The position numbers were made by a program, and so were the translations under genes. A DNA stretch of 54,251 nucleotides from Myxococcota bacterium (GTDB lineage: Bacteria > Myxococcota_A > Polyangia > Polyangiales > Houyiibacteriaceae), in NCBI GenBank assembly GCA_028284955.1, contig JANQQS010000144.1, positions 1 through 54,251 on the forward strand, in the 5' to 3' direction. Positions 17,151 through 25,964 of the stretch are shown piece after piece. Position 1 is the stretch's first letter. Every line of letters starts with the position of its first letter. The notes under the pieces are model-generated. The model made no database searches. It was not told where the DNA came from and worked only from the letters and a program-made list of their open reading frames with translations.

Positions 17151-18002
17151 ATGGAGCAGAAGCTCATAATCGTGGTCAGTGACTCGACCGGAGAAACGGC
17201 CGAGCGCACGGTGCGCGCGGCGCTTCTCCAGTTTCCCGACCATCGCGTGAGGGTTCGTTTGTTTACGCGCGTGCGCGACCGTGATGCAGTCAGCGAGGTC
17301 ATCAGCCGCGCGGTAGAGCGGTCGGCGATGGTCGTGTTCACGCTGGTTCGACCTGAACTGCGCGAATACGTGCACCGCGTGGCACGCGAGCACTCCATCG
17401 AAGCGGTCGACGTCATCGGCTCGCTGATTCACAAAGTGGGTACGTATCTCGAAGCCGACCCGCTCAATATTCCCACCGCTCAGCTGCCTCTATCAGAGGA
17501 ATACTTTCGGCGCGTGGAGGCCATCGAGTTCGCGGTGAAGAGCGACGATGGCAAAGAGCCGAGAAATCTGCGTCGCGCTGATCTCGTGCTCGTGGGGGTG
17601 AGTCGAACCAGCAAAACGCCCCTGTCTACGTATCTGGCGGGCCGAGGCCTCAAGGTGGCGAACGTTCCGCTCGTCCTCGGGGTAGAGCCGCCAAGCGAGC
17701 TCTACGAGGTGCCCGGTACCAAGGTGGTTGCGCTCACCATCGAAATCGACCTGCTGCAGGAGATCCGTAAGCAGCGGCTCCAGCAGCTTGGCATGCCCGG
17801 TGATGCCAACTACGGCATGCGGGATCATGTGCGCGCCGAGCTTGACTACGCGCACGGGATTTATCGCGCGCATCCGGATTGGATGGTGGTCAACGTAACC
17901 AACCGCGCCATTGAGGAAACCGCGACCATCATTCTTGAGGCCTACAAAGAACGCGAATACAGTCGGCAAGGAGCTTCGGCGCCCCCGCCGCGAGTTCTGT
18001 GA
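17151..18002 (+). CDS. ppsR: PEP synthase regulatory protein (DUF299)
   Basis: A 283-residue bifunctional kinase/phosphorylase of the DUF299 family. Such proteins use ADP to phosphorylate, and inorganic phosphate to dephosphorylate, a Thr of PEP synthase (or of pyruvate phosphate dikinase), linking gluconeogenesis to energy state. Family landmarks: IIVVSDSTGETAERT (6-20) at the start, the P-loop-like LVGVSRTSKTPLSTYLA (147-163), and the C-terminal DWMVVNVTNRAIEETA block. Full length. Starts 13 bases after the small basic gene and ends nine bases before the flippase-like gene, so it belongs to the operon. No PEP synthase gene is in the window. Confidence 0.95.
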   Translation: MEQKLIIVVSDSTGETAERTVRAALLQFPDHRVRVRLFTRVRDRDAVSEVISRAVERSAMVVFTLVRPELREYVHRVAREHSIEAVDVIGSLIHKVGTYLEADPLNIPTAQLPLSEEYFRRVEAIEFAVKSDDGKEPRNLRRADLVLVGVSRTSKTPLSTYLAGRGLKVANVPLVLGVEPPSELYEVPGTKVVALTIEIDLLQEIRKQRLQQLGMPGDANYGMRDHVRAELDYAHGIYRAHPDWMVVNVTNRAIEETATIILEAYKEREYSRQGASAPPPRVL

Positions 18003-18011
18003 GCTCAGTGA

Positions 18012-18986
18012 ATGAGCCGAGTGACCCCTAACGGTCCTTCCAAAACAAGATGGTTCGACTGGCGGATCGTTCCGATGTTTGCGGTCACCGCGCTGCTCAT
18101 GTGGGCGCTGGTGCGGCATTTTGCCGGCAGCGAGGAATTTTGGGGCGCCCTTCGACGCACCCGCGCAAGCTATGCGCCGCTGATTTTGCTGATGGTGCTC
18201 ATGAGCCTCACGCTTTCTATCGCGCGTTGGCGGCTGCTGCTCGCAGCGCTTGGGTACGCGGTGCCCTTCCGTCTTTGCGCGGAGGCGGTGCTCACGTCGT
18301 GGCCTCTCGCGTTGGTGGTCCCGGCGCGGGCCGGGGATGTGGTGCGAGCGGCGGTGATTCGGGAACACGTCCCGTTTTGGGAAGCCACAGGAAGCGTAGT
18401 CGCGGAGAAGGCCATCGACGTGCACAACCTCGCCATGATCGCCACGGTTGCCACCGTGGTCCACGGTTTCTACCTGTGGACGGGGGTCGCGGCATCGGTG
18501 GTGGTCGCAGAATGGGCGTTCGTGTTGCTCGTCGCCCGCTATCGGCACCGTCTGCGCGGGATTCGCCGGATCGACAAAATCGTCGATAAACTCGAGCAGC
18601 TGATTCGTGCGTTCACGGCGCTGTTTCGACAACCTCGGTATTTCTTTGGGGTTTCCGCGGCCTCGCTCCTTGCTTGGGCGCTGACGGTGAGCCTGGTGTA
18701 CGTGTTGTTCCTCAGCACGGATGCTCGGGTCAGCTTGGGTTTGTGTTTTTCGCTGTGGCCCCTCGCGATGTTCGCGGGCCTGCTTCCGTTCACGGTGGCG
18801 GGCATGGGAACCCGCGACGGCGCGTTTGTGTATATGCTCGACCACGCGACGGGCGCCGAGCCCCTCCGCGAAGGGGCGATTCTTGCCGCGACGTTTGGCT
18901 ACGCGTTTGTCGTGTCGTGGTTCTTTGCCGCGCTCGGCTTGCCGTTCGCGATGCGCTTCCTGTTGCGCAGCCGAGCGCGGTCATGA
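18012..18986 (+). CDS. flippase-like membrane protein (LPG synthase TM domain family)
   Basis: A 324-residue integral membrane protein with about eight hydrophobic helices, of the UPF0104/lysylphosphatidylglycerol-synthase transmembrane family (also called flippase-like domain). Visible landmarks are WRLLLAALGY (about 76-85), the PARAGDVVRAAVI block (about 107-119, matching the family R-x-G-[DE]-x-x-R pattern) and LLPFTVAGMGTRDG near 256-269. Such proteins are thought to move or recognise lipid-linked molecules. No aminoacyl-transfer domain is present. Its stop overlaps the next start (ATGA), implying coupled translation with the following membrane protein and a joint role in envelope lipid or glycan work. 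Confidence 0.88.
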   Translation: MSRVTPNGPSKTRWFDWRIVPMFAVTALLMWALVRHFAGSEEFWGALRRTRASYAPLILLMVLMSLTLSIARWRLLLAALGYAVPFRLCAEAVLTSWPLALVVPARAGDVVRAAVIREHVPFWEATGSVVAEKAIDVHNLAMIATVATVVHGFYLWTGVAASVVVAEWAFVLLVARYRHRLRGIRRIDKIVDKLEQLIRAFTALFRQPRYFFGVSAASLLAWALTVSLVYVLFLSTDARVSLGLCFSLWPLAMFAGLLPFTVAGMGTRDGAFVYMLDHATGAEPLREGAILAATFGYAFVVSWFFAALGLPFAMRFLLRSRARS

Positions 18987-20593
18987 GCGCGCATCAGCCT
19001 GATTCGGGTGGCCGCAGGTTTGATGGGTCCAGGTTTCGATTCCCTTGGCGGAGGCTGTCCGAGCTGAGTGTTCTGACCGTCGGCTGGGAAGCGGCCTTTG
19101 CGCTGGTGGCGGCAGCTGCGTCGGTTCCCTTGTGGGTCGTGTCGCGTCCGCCGCTGCAGGACCTGCCGCAACACCTTGCGGCGATTCGGATTCTCGTCGA
19201 CTACGCCGAGCCCGCGCTCCAGTTCTCGGAATACTTTACCGTCGAACTCGGGCGAACTCAGTACCTCGCCTACTATCTTGCCGCGCGCGTGTTGGCTTTG
19301 GTCGTCGACGTCGCGGTCGCCAACAATCTGCTGTTGACGGCTTCGATCGTAGGCCTGCCGTATGCGATGCGTTCGCTCCTGAGGTCACTGGGGCGCGACG
19401 AACGGTACGCGCTATTCGTCATTCCGCTCGCATGGAACGCCCATCTGATTCTCGGATTTTTCAACTTTGTGGCGGCGATTCCCCTCGCGCTTTGGGGCAT
19501 CGCGATCGCGGTTCGGTTGCGAGACAACTGGTCGCTCCCGCGGGCGGGGGCACTTGCCGCGATCGGTATCGCCACGTTCTACACCCACGTCGTCCCCTTT
19601 GCGTTTTGGGGTTTGGGGGCCGCGAGCGTGGCCGTCGGTGGCGATATCCGCCAGACGCTTCGAAGATGGCTTCCCTTGCTTCCCGCTGCAGTCTGCGCGG
19701 GGGTATGGAGTGGGCTGACTCCAGCCGGTCGCTCGACGCTGTCGGCAGCTGCGTTGTCTTCTGGCGCAGCGCAACCGAAGTTTTCCCCGGCCTCCGCATC
19801 GTTTCGCGAAGCCACTTCGTGGTTGACCGATATCTTGCCCAGCGAGGTAGACGACCGGCTTTTCGTTGCATGGATGCTGTGCGTGTTGGTGAGCTTGGTG
19901 CTCGGGCTGCAGCGTCAGCCAGGCGCGCAACCGGAGCATCTCGCATCGCCGGGCTGCACGTGGCGTGTCGCAATGCTGTCGCCTCTGGCCGCGCTCGCGT
20001 ATTTCGTAGCTCCCGCCAGCTACGATTGGATTTGGCCGATTCACGCTCGGTTTCCCGTTCTCGCGTTGATCTTCTTTGTCTTGGTGTTGCCGCGTCTGTC
20101 GAAGGTCGCGGCCGTGGGCATGGCAGCCTTGATGATGTCGATTTCCGTGGCTTCGTCGTTGGCCATCACGAACGCGTTTCAGCGGCATCAGGAGGAAGAA
20201 TTCGGAGAGTTCGACCGGGCGCTCGAAGCGATCCCTCGAGGAAAGCGTGTTGCCGGGTTGGTTTGGGATCGTGGCTCGCGATGGGTCCGCTTTTCCCCGT
20301 TCATACATTCCGCGGCTTGGTATCAAGCGGAGCGGGGGGGCGCGGTGATGTTTACGTTCGCTGATTTTCCCCAGAGCCCGATTCGTTTCCGGCCGCAGAA
20401 TCGACCCCCCGCGGTGGGCCCTCGATGGGAATGGATGCCCGAGCGAGTGCGCCTGCGTGACCTGGATTGGTATGATTACGTGATCTGTCGCGGCGGTCCG
20501 GGGCGCATCGCTTCGAGTAGAGGCCACTGGAGACCAACGTTTCGCTCGCGTCGATGGAGCGTGTGGCGGAAACACTCGGAGGCAGACCATTGA
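18983..20593 (+). CDS. polytopic membrane protein, GT-C glycosyltransferase-like
   Basis: A membrane protein of 536 residues with about ten hydrophobic segments. The ATG at 18983 overlaps the preceding stop; the frame is open further upstream only as an antisense-like overlap with the previous gene. After the first membrane helix comes PPLQDLPQHLAAIRI (56-70); an acidic residue in the first periplasmic loop (here D60) is the hallmark of GT-C transferases such as the ArnT/PMT type. Further segments include FFNFVAAIPLALWGIAIAV. The last 120 residues are soluble. It likely transfers a sugar from a polyprenyl carrier on the periplasmic side, but that is inference from topology. The next gene overlaps its end. 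Confidence 0.72.
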   Translation: MSAHQPDSGGRRFDGSRFRFPWRRLSELSVLTVGWEAAFALVAAAASVPLWVVSRPPLQDLPQHLAAIRILVDYAEPALQFSEYFTVELGRTQYLAYYLAARVLALVVDVAVANNLLLTASIVGLPYAMRSLLRSLGRDERYALFVIPLAWNAHLILGFFNFVAAIPLALWGIAIAVRLRDNWSLPRAGALAAIGIATFYTHVVPFAFWGLGAASVAVGGDIRQTLRRWLPLLPAAVCAGVWSGLTPAGRSTLSAAALSSGAAQPKFSPASASFREATSWLTDILPSEVDDRLFVAWMLCVLVSLVLGLQRQPGAQPEHLASPGCTWRVAMLSPLAALAYFVAPASYDWIWPIHARFPVLALIFFVLVLPRLSKVAAVGMAALMMSISVASSLAITNAFQRHQEEEFGEFDRALEAIPRGKRVAGLVWDRGSRWVRFSPFIHSAAWYQAERGGAVMFTFADFPQSPIRFRPQNRPPAVGPRWEWMPERVRLRDLDWYDYVICRGGPGRIASSRGHWRPTFRSRRWSVWRKHSEADH

Positions 20594-21549
20594 CCCGCTA
20601 CCGAGCCTGGACCAAGCGGAAAGCTGTTCATCTGGCAGCGCTTGCCCTGCTGCCGCTCGGGGTAGCGATTGGGGAGCTCGTGGTGCACGCGGGCTTCCGC
20701 GCGCAGACGGTTTCTTCAAGCGATTGGAAGGCGGCGTCGCGCTTGGTGCGGCGGCAATGGAAAAGGGGGGACCAGCTCTTGGTCGCGCCCCTTTGGGCCG
20801 AACCCGCCGCACGAGTGTTTCTGGGGGATTTGGTTTCACTCGCCGCAGCCGACCAAAGCGACCTTTCAAGGTTTCGCCGCGTGTGGGTGATGTCGATTCG
20901 GAATCGCGAACCCGCCCATCGTCTTTCAACACGAGCGAAACTTACGCTCGATCGTCACGTGCGCGGTGTGCGCGTGCGTCGCTTCGATCAGATTCCGCGC
21001 GTTCGCGCGTTCGATTTTACGGAACAGATCGAACGCGCGAAGGTCACCATCGGGGCGGGGCGCGAGATTCGTGATTGTCCGCTTCGGCCCCAGCTCGTTT
21101 CGCCGGGCGGGCTCGGCCGCGGTCCGATGCGTCCAAATCCGCGATTTGTTTGCGATCCTCGTCAGCGATGGTTGTGGGTGGGCGCCACGATTCTTACCGA
21201 TGGATCGTTTGCTCCGCGGAGATGTGTGTATACCCATCCCGCGGACGACAATACCATTCGGGTTACCTATTCCGATGTTCCTTTGGGGAGCGAGCTGGTG
21301 CTTGCAGGTGGGCTCTATTGGGAGCGAGAGCGGGAGCAGCCGGGGGCGCCGGTGCACGTTGACGTAGATGTCGGCGGGTCGCGGCTTGGTTCGCTGAGCC
21401 ATCGAGCCGGCGAGGGATGGAAGCGCGTGTCGTTTCCGCTTCGCGAGTCGCCGTCGGACACGGCCGAGGTCGCGTTCGCGATTCGCTCGCCGAAACCTCA
21501 TCTGCGTTGGTTTTGCTGGAGCGCTTTTCTCCGAGCGCGCGGCACATAG
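20590..21549 (+). CDS. membrane-anchored periplasmic protein of the glycan operon
   Basis: About 319 residues. The TTG at 20590 is chosen because GGAGG lies seven bases upstream and TTGA overlaps the previous stop; an ATG at 20554 has no ribosome site. One N-terminal hydrophobic helix (AALALLPLGVAIGELVVHA) is followed by a soluble domain. WKRGDQLLVAPLWAEPAARVF resembles the soluble region of GT39-type transferases, where a carrier is bound, so this may be a split partner of the preceding membrane protein. The C-terminal half looks like a beta-sandwich (carbohydrate-binding-like: ELVLAGGLYWER, VHVDVDVGG). Its 3' end overlaps the convergent transferase gene by 52 bases. No named family recognised. 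Confidence 0.62.
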   Translation: MTRYRAWTKRKAVHLAALALLPLGVAIGELVVHAGFRAQTVSSSDWKAASRLVRRQWKRGDQLLVAPLWAEPAARVFLGDLVSLAAADQSDLSRFRRVWVMSIRNREPAHRLSTRAKLTLDRHVRGVRVRRFDQIPRVRAFDFTEQIERAKVTIGAGREIRDCPLRPQLVSPGGLGRGPMRPNPRFVCDPRQRWLWVGATILTDGSFAPRRCVYTHPADDNTIRVTYSDVPLGSELVLAGGLYWEREREQPGAPVHVDVDVGGSRLGSLSHRAGEGWKRVSFPLRESPSDTAEVAFAIRSPKPHLRWFCWSAFLRARGT

Positions 21550-23126
21550 ACGATGCCTTCCGCAGCTCTCACGCCCGCCATACGCTGGGCGCGAGCGTAG
21601 CGCACAAACGACTTGGTATACTTTCGCTCGCCGCGCACAAAAATCGCCGCGGGTTCGATCGTTTGAAAACGCTCCGGGCAAGATTTCGGCCCAACGATAT
21701 GGAACGTGCGCTGGTCGGCTTTGGCAACGCGATCCGCGACGCGAAACGTAAACACTCCTGTCGCAAACTCGCGCAAGAACGGCCACCCTGCTTCGACTGC
21801 AAACTGGGGCTCAAGCGTGGCGATGGGACCGCTTACGTCGCGCTGTTCGAGGGCTTCGCGCAGCGATTGGCCGGTTTGATAAGTTTGCTCGGCGGTGGGA
21901 AGTAGGTTCGAGCGAAGGGTTCGCGCGTAGGAGAGAAAGAACGGCGACGCGTACATCAAAGATGCCGTCATGACAGCAATAACACCTCGCCGCGGCCAAG
22001 GTGTTGCGCCATAGGCGTGCATGGCGAGCGCAGCATACAAAAAGGGCAGAAAGAGCGACCCATATTGCATATGGCTCGGAACCGGAACGAGGGCGGAGAC
22101 AAAGGTCGTGAGCAACCCAAGCCACGTGAGGCTCAGGGTCGCGGGAATCTCGGCGAATGATCGTTTTTTGATTGCGCCCCAAATCAGCGGAAGTTGGAGG
22201 ACTACGATCGCGCCGCATACGAGAGAAAGGGTCGGCGAGCGCGGTCTCCGGATCGTGAACAGGAACCGCTCGGCGATGCTGGTCCGTTCTGAATCGGCGG
22301 CGATATAGAGCGCGTTGAGCTGGTGATACTCGATGTTGTTGAACCAAAACGCATCGGGATCTGTGGCCCACAAGAGCCCGAGTGGCGTGAGTCCGGCGAC
22401 GACGCCCGCGCCGTAGAATACGGTCCGTCTCCATCGGCCAGAATGACCCCAAAGCAAGCTTGCAAGTCCAAGCATCAGCAGCAAGGGAAGGGCGTAGAGT
22501 TTCACGCCGACTGCGACGGCCATCAGAAAGCCGGATCCAGCTGCGCGCCAATGTCCGCGGGAGGAGGTGAATGCGACGCCAAAAAGCAACGTTCCAGCGA
22601 GCGCCAGCGCAGCGCAGGGCATGTGATTGGATGGAATCGCCGCCACCCGGAGAAGAATCGGGTCGAGCCACATCAGCACCGCGATCGATCCGGCCAGCCA
22701 TGCCGATTTCGACTGTCGCCAGGCTGCGAACGCGACGCAAGCCACCATGAACGCGAACATGGTCAAGGTGGCGGCCTGGGCCGCGAATACGTGCCGGTCG
22801 ACGTCCAGGAGATCGAAAAGAGCCCCGTAGACGTAGGGCCAGTAGGGGGTTTGCACGTAGGCGAAGTCGATGTACGGCGTCTCACCGGCCGCGATGCGGG
22901 CTCCTGCCGCGAGATACATGGCTTCGTCGTGGTTGGGGGGCGTCCGGGCAATAAAATGGACCCGAATTCCCGCCACGACGCCGAGCAGCAGCCCGATGGC
23001 CAGCCAGCGGAATGCTCGCGGCCAGGGCAGTGTCTTCAGCCGGCGCGGCATCGTGAGCCAACGGGTTATTGTGAGCGACCCGGTGCGCCGGCCCGTCCGC
23101 CGCGGAGGCTGTTTCGCAGGGCGCAT
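21498..23126 (-). CDS. GT39/ArnT-like membrane glycosyltransferase
   Basis: A 542-residue integral membrane protein with about eleven helices. After the first helix (41-58) it has RTPPNHDEAMYLAAG (61-75), the catalytic Asp/Glu loop of GT-C (GT39/PMT/ArnT) transferases, then GETPYIDFAYVQTPYWPYVYG, a typical GT39 continuation. These enzymes take sugars from polyprenyl-phosphate carriers and attach them to proteins or lipids outside the inner membrane. The acceptor is unknown. The ATG at 23126 gives a basic 40-residue leader; ATG 23051 is an alternative. It is transcribed toward the flippase/glycan operon, with 52 bases of overlap at the 3' ends. Confidence 0.85.
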   Translation of the reverse strand: MRPAKQPPRRTGRRTGSLTITRWLTMPRRLKTLPWPRAFRWLAIGLLLGVVAGIRVHFIARTPPNHDEAMYLAAGARIAAGETPYIDFAYVQTPYWPYVYGALFDLLDVDRHVFAAQAATLTMFAFMVACVAFAAWRQSKSAWLAGSIAVLMWLDPILLRVAAIPSNHMPCAALALAGTLLFGVAFTSSRGHWRAAGSGFLMAVAVGVKLYALPLLLMLGLASLLWGHSGRWRRTVFYGAGVVAGLTPLGLLWATDPDAFWFNNIEYHQLNALYIAADSERTSIAERFLFTIRRPRSPTLSLVCGAIVVLQLPLIWGAIKKRSFAEIPATLSLTWLGLLTTFVSALVPVPSHMQYGSLFLPFLYAALAMHAYGATPWPRRGVIAVMTASLMYASPFFLSYARTLRSNLLPTAEQTYQTGQSLREALEQRDVSGPIATLEPQFAVEAGWPFLREFATGVFTFRVADRVAKADQRTFHIVGPKSCPERFQTIEPAAIFVRGERKYTKSFVRYARAQRMAGVRAAEGIVYVPRARRKALQQNQRR

Positions 23127-23178
23127 CTAGGCGGCCACCTTAATCCTTTCGCGTATCATTGGAAAGTTTGCTTGCTCC

Positions 23179-23206
23179 GACGCCGGTTGATGGTTAAGAC
23201 GGCGTC
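23179..23206 (+). promoter_or_regulatory. inverted repeat in the EF-G leader
   Basis: GACGCCG (23179-23185) and CGGCGTC (23200-23206) can form a seven-base stem about 35 bases before the EF-G start. It may be an mRNA leader hairpin; a chance match in GC-rich DNA cannot be excluded. Confidence 0.3.
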
Positions 23207-23239
23207 CAGCGGGCCCTAAACCGAAAATGATGAAAGTCC

Positions 23240-25339
23240 ATGCAAGCAACGCAAGAACTCAGTAAGTACCGCAACATCGGCATTTTTGCGCACGTAGATG
23301 CTGGGAAAACCACCACCACGGAGCGGATTCTCAAGCTCACGGGCAAGATTCACAAAATCGGCGAAGTGCACGATGGCGCGGCCACCACAGATTTCATGGA
23401 ACAGGAGCAGGAGCGCGGCATCACGATTCAGTCGGCCGCCACGACCTGTTTTTGGGACGACCATCGGCTCAACATCATCGACACCCCGGGCCACGTCGAT
23501 TTCACCATCGAGGTCTACCGCTCCCTGAAAGTGCTCGACGGCGGAGTGGGGGTCTTCTGTGGCTCAGGCGGCGTGGAGCCTCAGTCGGAGACCAACTGGC
23601 GCTACGCGAACGACTCGAAGGTTGCGCGGATCATCTACGTCAACAAGCTCGACCGTCTGGGCGCAGACTTCTATCGGGTTGTCGACCAGATCAAAACGAT
23701 TCTTGGCGCAAAGCCCCTGGTCATGGTGCTGCCGATCGGTGCGGAGGGAGACTTCGTCGGGGTGGTCGATCTCCTGACGCGCAAGGCGTACGTTTGGGAT
23801 GACTCGGGATTGCCGGAAAACTTCAAAGTCGAAGACGTTCCCGCAGACATGACCGAAGCCGTCGAAAAATACCGCACCGAGCTGATCGAAACCGCGGTCG
23901 AGCAGGACGACGACGTGATGGAAGCCTATCTCGAAGGCGACGAACCCGACGTCGACACAATCAAACGGTGCATTCGCAAAGGAACGATCGAGCTTGCGTT
24001 CTTTCCGACCTTTTGTGGCTCGTCGTTCAAGAACAAAGGCGTGCAGCAGGTGCTCGATGCGGTCGTCGCGTATCTACCGAACCCGACCGAAGTTCCTCCT
24101 CAGCCCGAGGTTGACCTCGAAGGCAACGAGACCGGCGAAGTCGCCGTCGTCGATCCGGAGCGCCCCGCGCGGGCGTTGGCGTTCAAGATCATGGACGACC
24201 GTTTCGGCGCCTTAACGTTCATTCGCTTGTACAGCGGGACCATCAAGAAAGGCGATACGCTGCTCAATACCGCCACTGGGAAAACCGAGCGCATCGGACG
24301 CATGGTGGAAATGCACGCCGACGACCGCACCATCGTGGAAACCGCGAAGGCGGGTGATATCGTGGCGGCGGTGGGGCTCAAGAACGTCCGCACGGGCCAT
24401 ACGCTGTGCGACGTCAACAAGCCCGCGACGCTCGAACCGATGGTCTTCCCAGACCCGGTGATTTCCGTTGCGGTGGTTCCTAAAGACAAGGCCAACAGCG
24501 AAAAACTCAGCGTGGCGCTCGGAAAGATGGTGGCCGAAGATCCTTCGTTTCATGTGGAGGTCGACCAAGAATCCGGAGAGACCATCCTTAAGGGAATGGG
24601 CGAGCTCCACCTCGACATCAAGGTGGATATCTTGCGTCGTACCCACGGCGTTGAAGCAGAGGTTGGCAAGCCGCAGGTCGCCTACCGAGAGACGATCACG
24701 CAGGCGGTGACCGACAGCTACACGCACAAAAAGCAGACCGGTGGCTCGGGTCAGTTTGCGAAAATCGACTACACCGTCGAGCCGCTCGAAGCGGGCGCGG
24801 GCTTTGTGTTCGAATCCAAAGTGGTGGGCGGGAACGTGCCCAAGGAGTTCATTCCCTCGGTCGAGAAGGGCTTCAAGCTCATGAAAGACAAGGGGCCGCT
24901 GGTTGGATTCCCCTTGCTTGATTTCAAGCTCACCCTCTTCGACGGAGGCTTTCATTCCGTAGACTCCTCGCAGATGGCCTTCGAAGTCGCCTCCAAAGCG
25001 GCCTATCGTCAGACCATGCCCAAAGCGGCTCCTCAGCTGCTCGAGCCGATCATGAAGGTCGATGTATTTGTGCCCGATGCCAACGTCGGCGATGTGATTG
25101 GCGACCTCAATCGGCGTCGCGGCATGATCAAGTCACAGGAGCCGGGGGCCACGGCGGTGCGCATCAAAGCCGACGTTCCGCTCGGTGAGATGTTTGGCTA
25201 TATCGGAGATCTGCGCTCTACGACATCGGGACGCGGTCAGTTTTCGATGGAGTTCAGCCACTATTCGCCGGTTCCCCGCAACGTGCTCGAAGCGGTGAAG
25301 GAGGAGGTCAAGGCGCGCGAGGAAGCAAAAAAGAAGTAG
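23240..25339 (+). CDS. fusA: translation elongation factor G
   Basis: A full-length 699-residue EF-G, the GTPase that moves tRNA and mRNA through the ribosome after peptide transfer. G1 is AHVDAGKT (17-24); the switch regions [10 protein letters not shown] and DTPGHVDFT follow; G4 reads NKLDR instead of the common NKMDR. Domains II, III ([11 protein letters not shown]), IV ([12 protein letters not shown], domain-IV loop region) and V are all present. The [16 protein letters not shown] region also differs from the canonical EF-G1 pattern. It stands alone, not in an rpsL-rpsG-fusA-tuf operon, so it may be a second EF-G paralogue. The TAG stop is the first three bases of a dispersed repeat (TAGAGCAGTGG). 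Confidence 0.95.
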   Translation: MQATQELSKYRNIGIFAHVDAGKTTTTERILKLTGKIHKIGEVHDGAATTDFMEQEQERGITIQSAATTCFWDDHRLNIIDTPGHVDFTIEVYRSLKVLDGGVGVFCGSGGVEPQSETNWRYANDSKVARIIYVNKLDRLGADFYRVVDQIKTILGAKPLVMVLPIGAEGDFVGVVDLLTRKAYVWDDSGLPENFKVEDVPADMTEAVEKYRTELIETAVEQDDDVMEAYLEGDEPDVDTIKRCIRKGTIELAFFPTFCGSSFKNKGVQQVLDAVVAYLPNPTEVPPQPEVDLEGNETGEVAVVDPERPARALAFKIMDDRFGALTFIRLYSGTIKKGDTLLNTATGKTERIGRMVEMHADDRTIVETAKAGDIVAAVGLKNVRTGHTLCDVNKPATLEPMVFPDPVISVAVVPKDKANSEKLSVALGKMVAEDPSFHVEVDQESGETILKGMGELHLDIKVDILRRTHGVEAEVGKPQVAYRETITQAVTDSYTHKKQTGGSGQFAKIDYTVEPLEAGAGFVFESKVVGGNVPKEFIPSVEKGFKLMKDKGPLVGFPLLDFKLTLFDGGFHSVDSSQMAFEVASKAAYRQTMPKAAPQLLEPIMKVDVFVPDANVGDVIGDLNRRRGMIKSQEPGATAVRIKADVPLGEMFGYIGDLRSTTSGRGQFSMEFSHYSPVPRNVLEAVKEEVKAREEAKKK

Positions 25340-25369
25340 AGCAGTGGCCTTTTGCTCTGACCGCGGCTG
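25337..25369 (+). repeat. TAGAGCAGTGG stop-codon repeat, copy 2
   Basis: TAGAGCAGTGGCCTTTTGCT begins at the stop codon of the EF-G gene and continues as CTGACCGCGG. It matches the start of the repeat at 50967 base for base over 18 positions. GAGCA and TGCTC inside it can pair. Confidence 0.7.
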
Positions 25370-25560
25370 GACTAGGGTCCTTCGGACCCGTACTGCGCCG
25401 AGACCTGTGCAGCTCCACGGACTTCGTCCGCTCCACCATGCACAGCTCCAGCCGCAACAACCTCCTCGCTCTCTCCCTGCGAAAGGCTCGGAGCCTTCCT
25501 CAGTCGTTCGCTGTGGGGGCGCTCGCGCTCAGACCAAAATTCCACTGCTCTATATTGATT
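25370..25560. repeat. repeat-rich spacer with small hairpins
   Basis: Contains short TTC-loop hairpins (GGGTCC-TTC-GGACCC at 25375-25389; CGGAC-TTC-GTCCG near 25419-25431), a hairpin AAGGCTC-G-GAGCCTT near 25483-25497, and a 43-base segment at 25441-25483 repeated at 25877-25919. An orphan minus-strand copy of the TAGAGCAGTGG repeat lies at 25521-25552. No gene is supported. Confidence 0.6.
25521..25552 (-). repeat. TAGAGCAGTGG repeat, copy 3 (orphan)
   Basis: On the minus strand, TAGAGCAGTGGAATTTTGGT followed by CTGAGCGCGAGC. It shares both the start word and the CTGAGCGCG tail with the copy at 50967. No minus-strand gene ends here, so this copy is not attached to a stop codon. Confidence 0.65.
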
Positions 25561-25771
25561 GAGGGTCTGGCACCCAGACCCTCTCGTCGGGGTACAACCC
25601 CGCCGATTCACCCAAACTCCCCCGCCAGGAAGCACGTGACCTGGTTGCGTGAGTAGTGAACTGCCGGGGCCCCGCCGCCACGCGGTGGGGCGGCGGCGAC
25701 AGCGGCCGGAGTCGGGAGGGGGACCCGAGCGGGTCGTATCCGCGCGGGGGAGGGTTTGCTTCAAACCCTCC
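25561..25771. repeat. composite element: inverted H2-H1 / core / H1-H2 (R4 and R5)
   Basis: Left end, minus orientation: H2 at 25561-25583 (perfect, loop CAC) and H1 at 25584-25606 (arms TCGTCGGGGT and ACCCCGCCGA, loop ACA, one mismatch). Right end, plus orientation: H1 at 25727-25745 (arms GAGCGGGT and ATCCGCGC, loop CGT, one mismatch and one wobble pair) and H2 at 25750-25770 (GAGGGTTTG, loop CTT, CAAACCCTC, perfect). The core between them has CACGTG, GGTTGCGTGAG, CTGCCGGGGCCCC and GGCCGGAGTCGGGAGGGG. The layout resembles a small non-autonomous mobile element of about 211 bases. No coding capacity. Confidence 0.8.
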
Positions 25772-25876
25772 AAACAACACAGCTCCCCCGCCAAGAGGCA
25801 TGCGAAGTGCTCGCGTTGGAGTTCGGCAGTTGTCCCAGCGTTTCACGTTTTCGATCCGCCATACTGACCACCGCTC

Positions 25877-25919
25877 TCCACAGCTCCAGTCGCAACAACC
25901 TCCTCGCTTTCTCCGTGTG
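25877..25919 (+). repeat. second copy of a 43-base direct repeat
   Basis: CACAGCTCCAGTCGCAACAA and the following 20 bases match 25441-25483 with only a few differences. The segment lies between the composite element and the desaturase gene. The rest of 25772-25964 is noncoding and includes an inverted relative of the segment at 105-128. Confidence 0.55.
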
Positions 25920-25964
25920 AGGTACGTTGAACCTGGTTGATCTTCGCCGTATATTGGCGCGCTG

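Noticed and set aside
17493-18845. 450-residue open frame on the minus strand
   Set aside because: It is antisense to ppsR and the flippase-like gene, both of which have clear family motifs; its His/Arg/Glu-rich composition is what a GC-rich antisense frame gives.
19412-20932. 506-residue open frame on the minus strand
   Set aside because: Antisense to the GT-C-like membrane protein; Arg/Pro/Gly-rich with no domain.
23227-23265. Twelve-codon upstream frame overlapping the EF-G start
   Set aside because: ATGATGAAAGTC lies close to the EF-G start, but there is no separate ribosome site and no evidence for leader control; probably chance.
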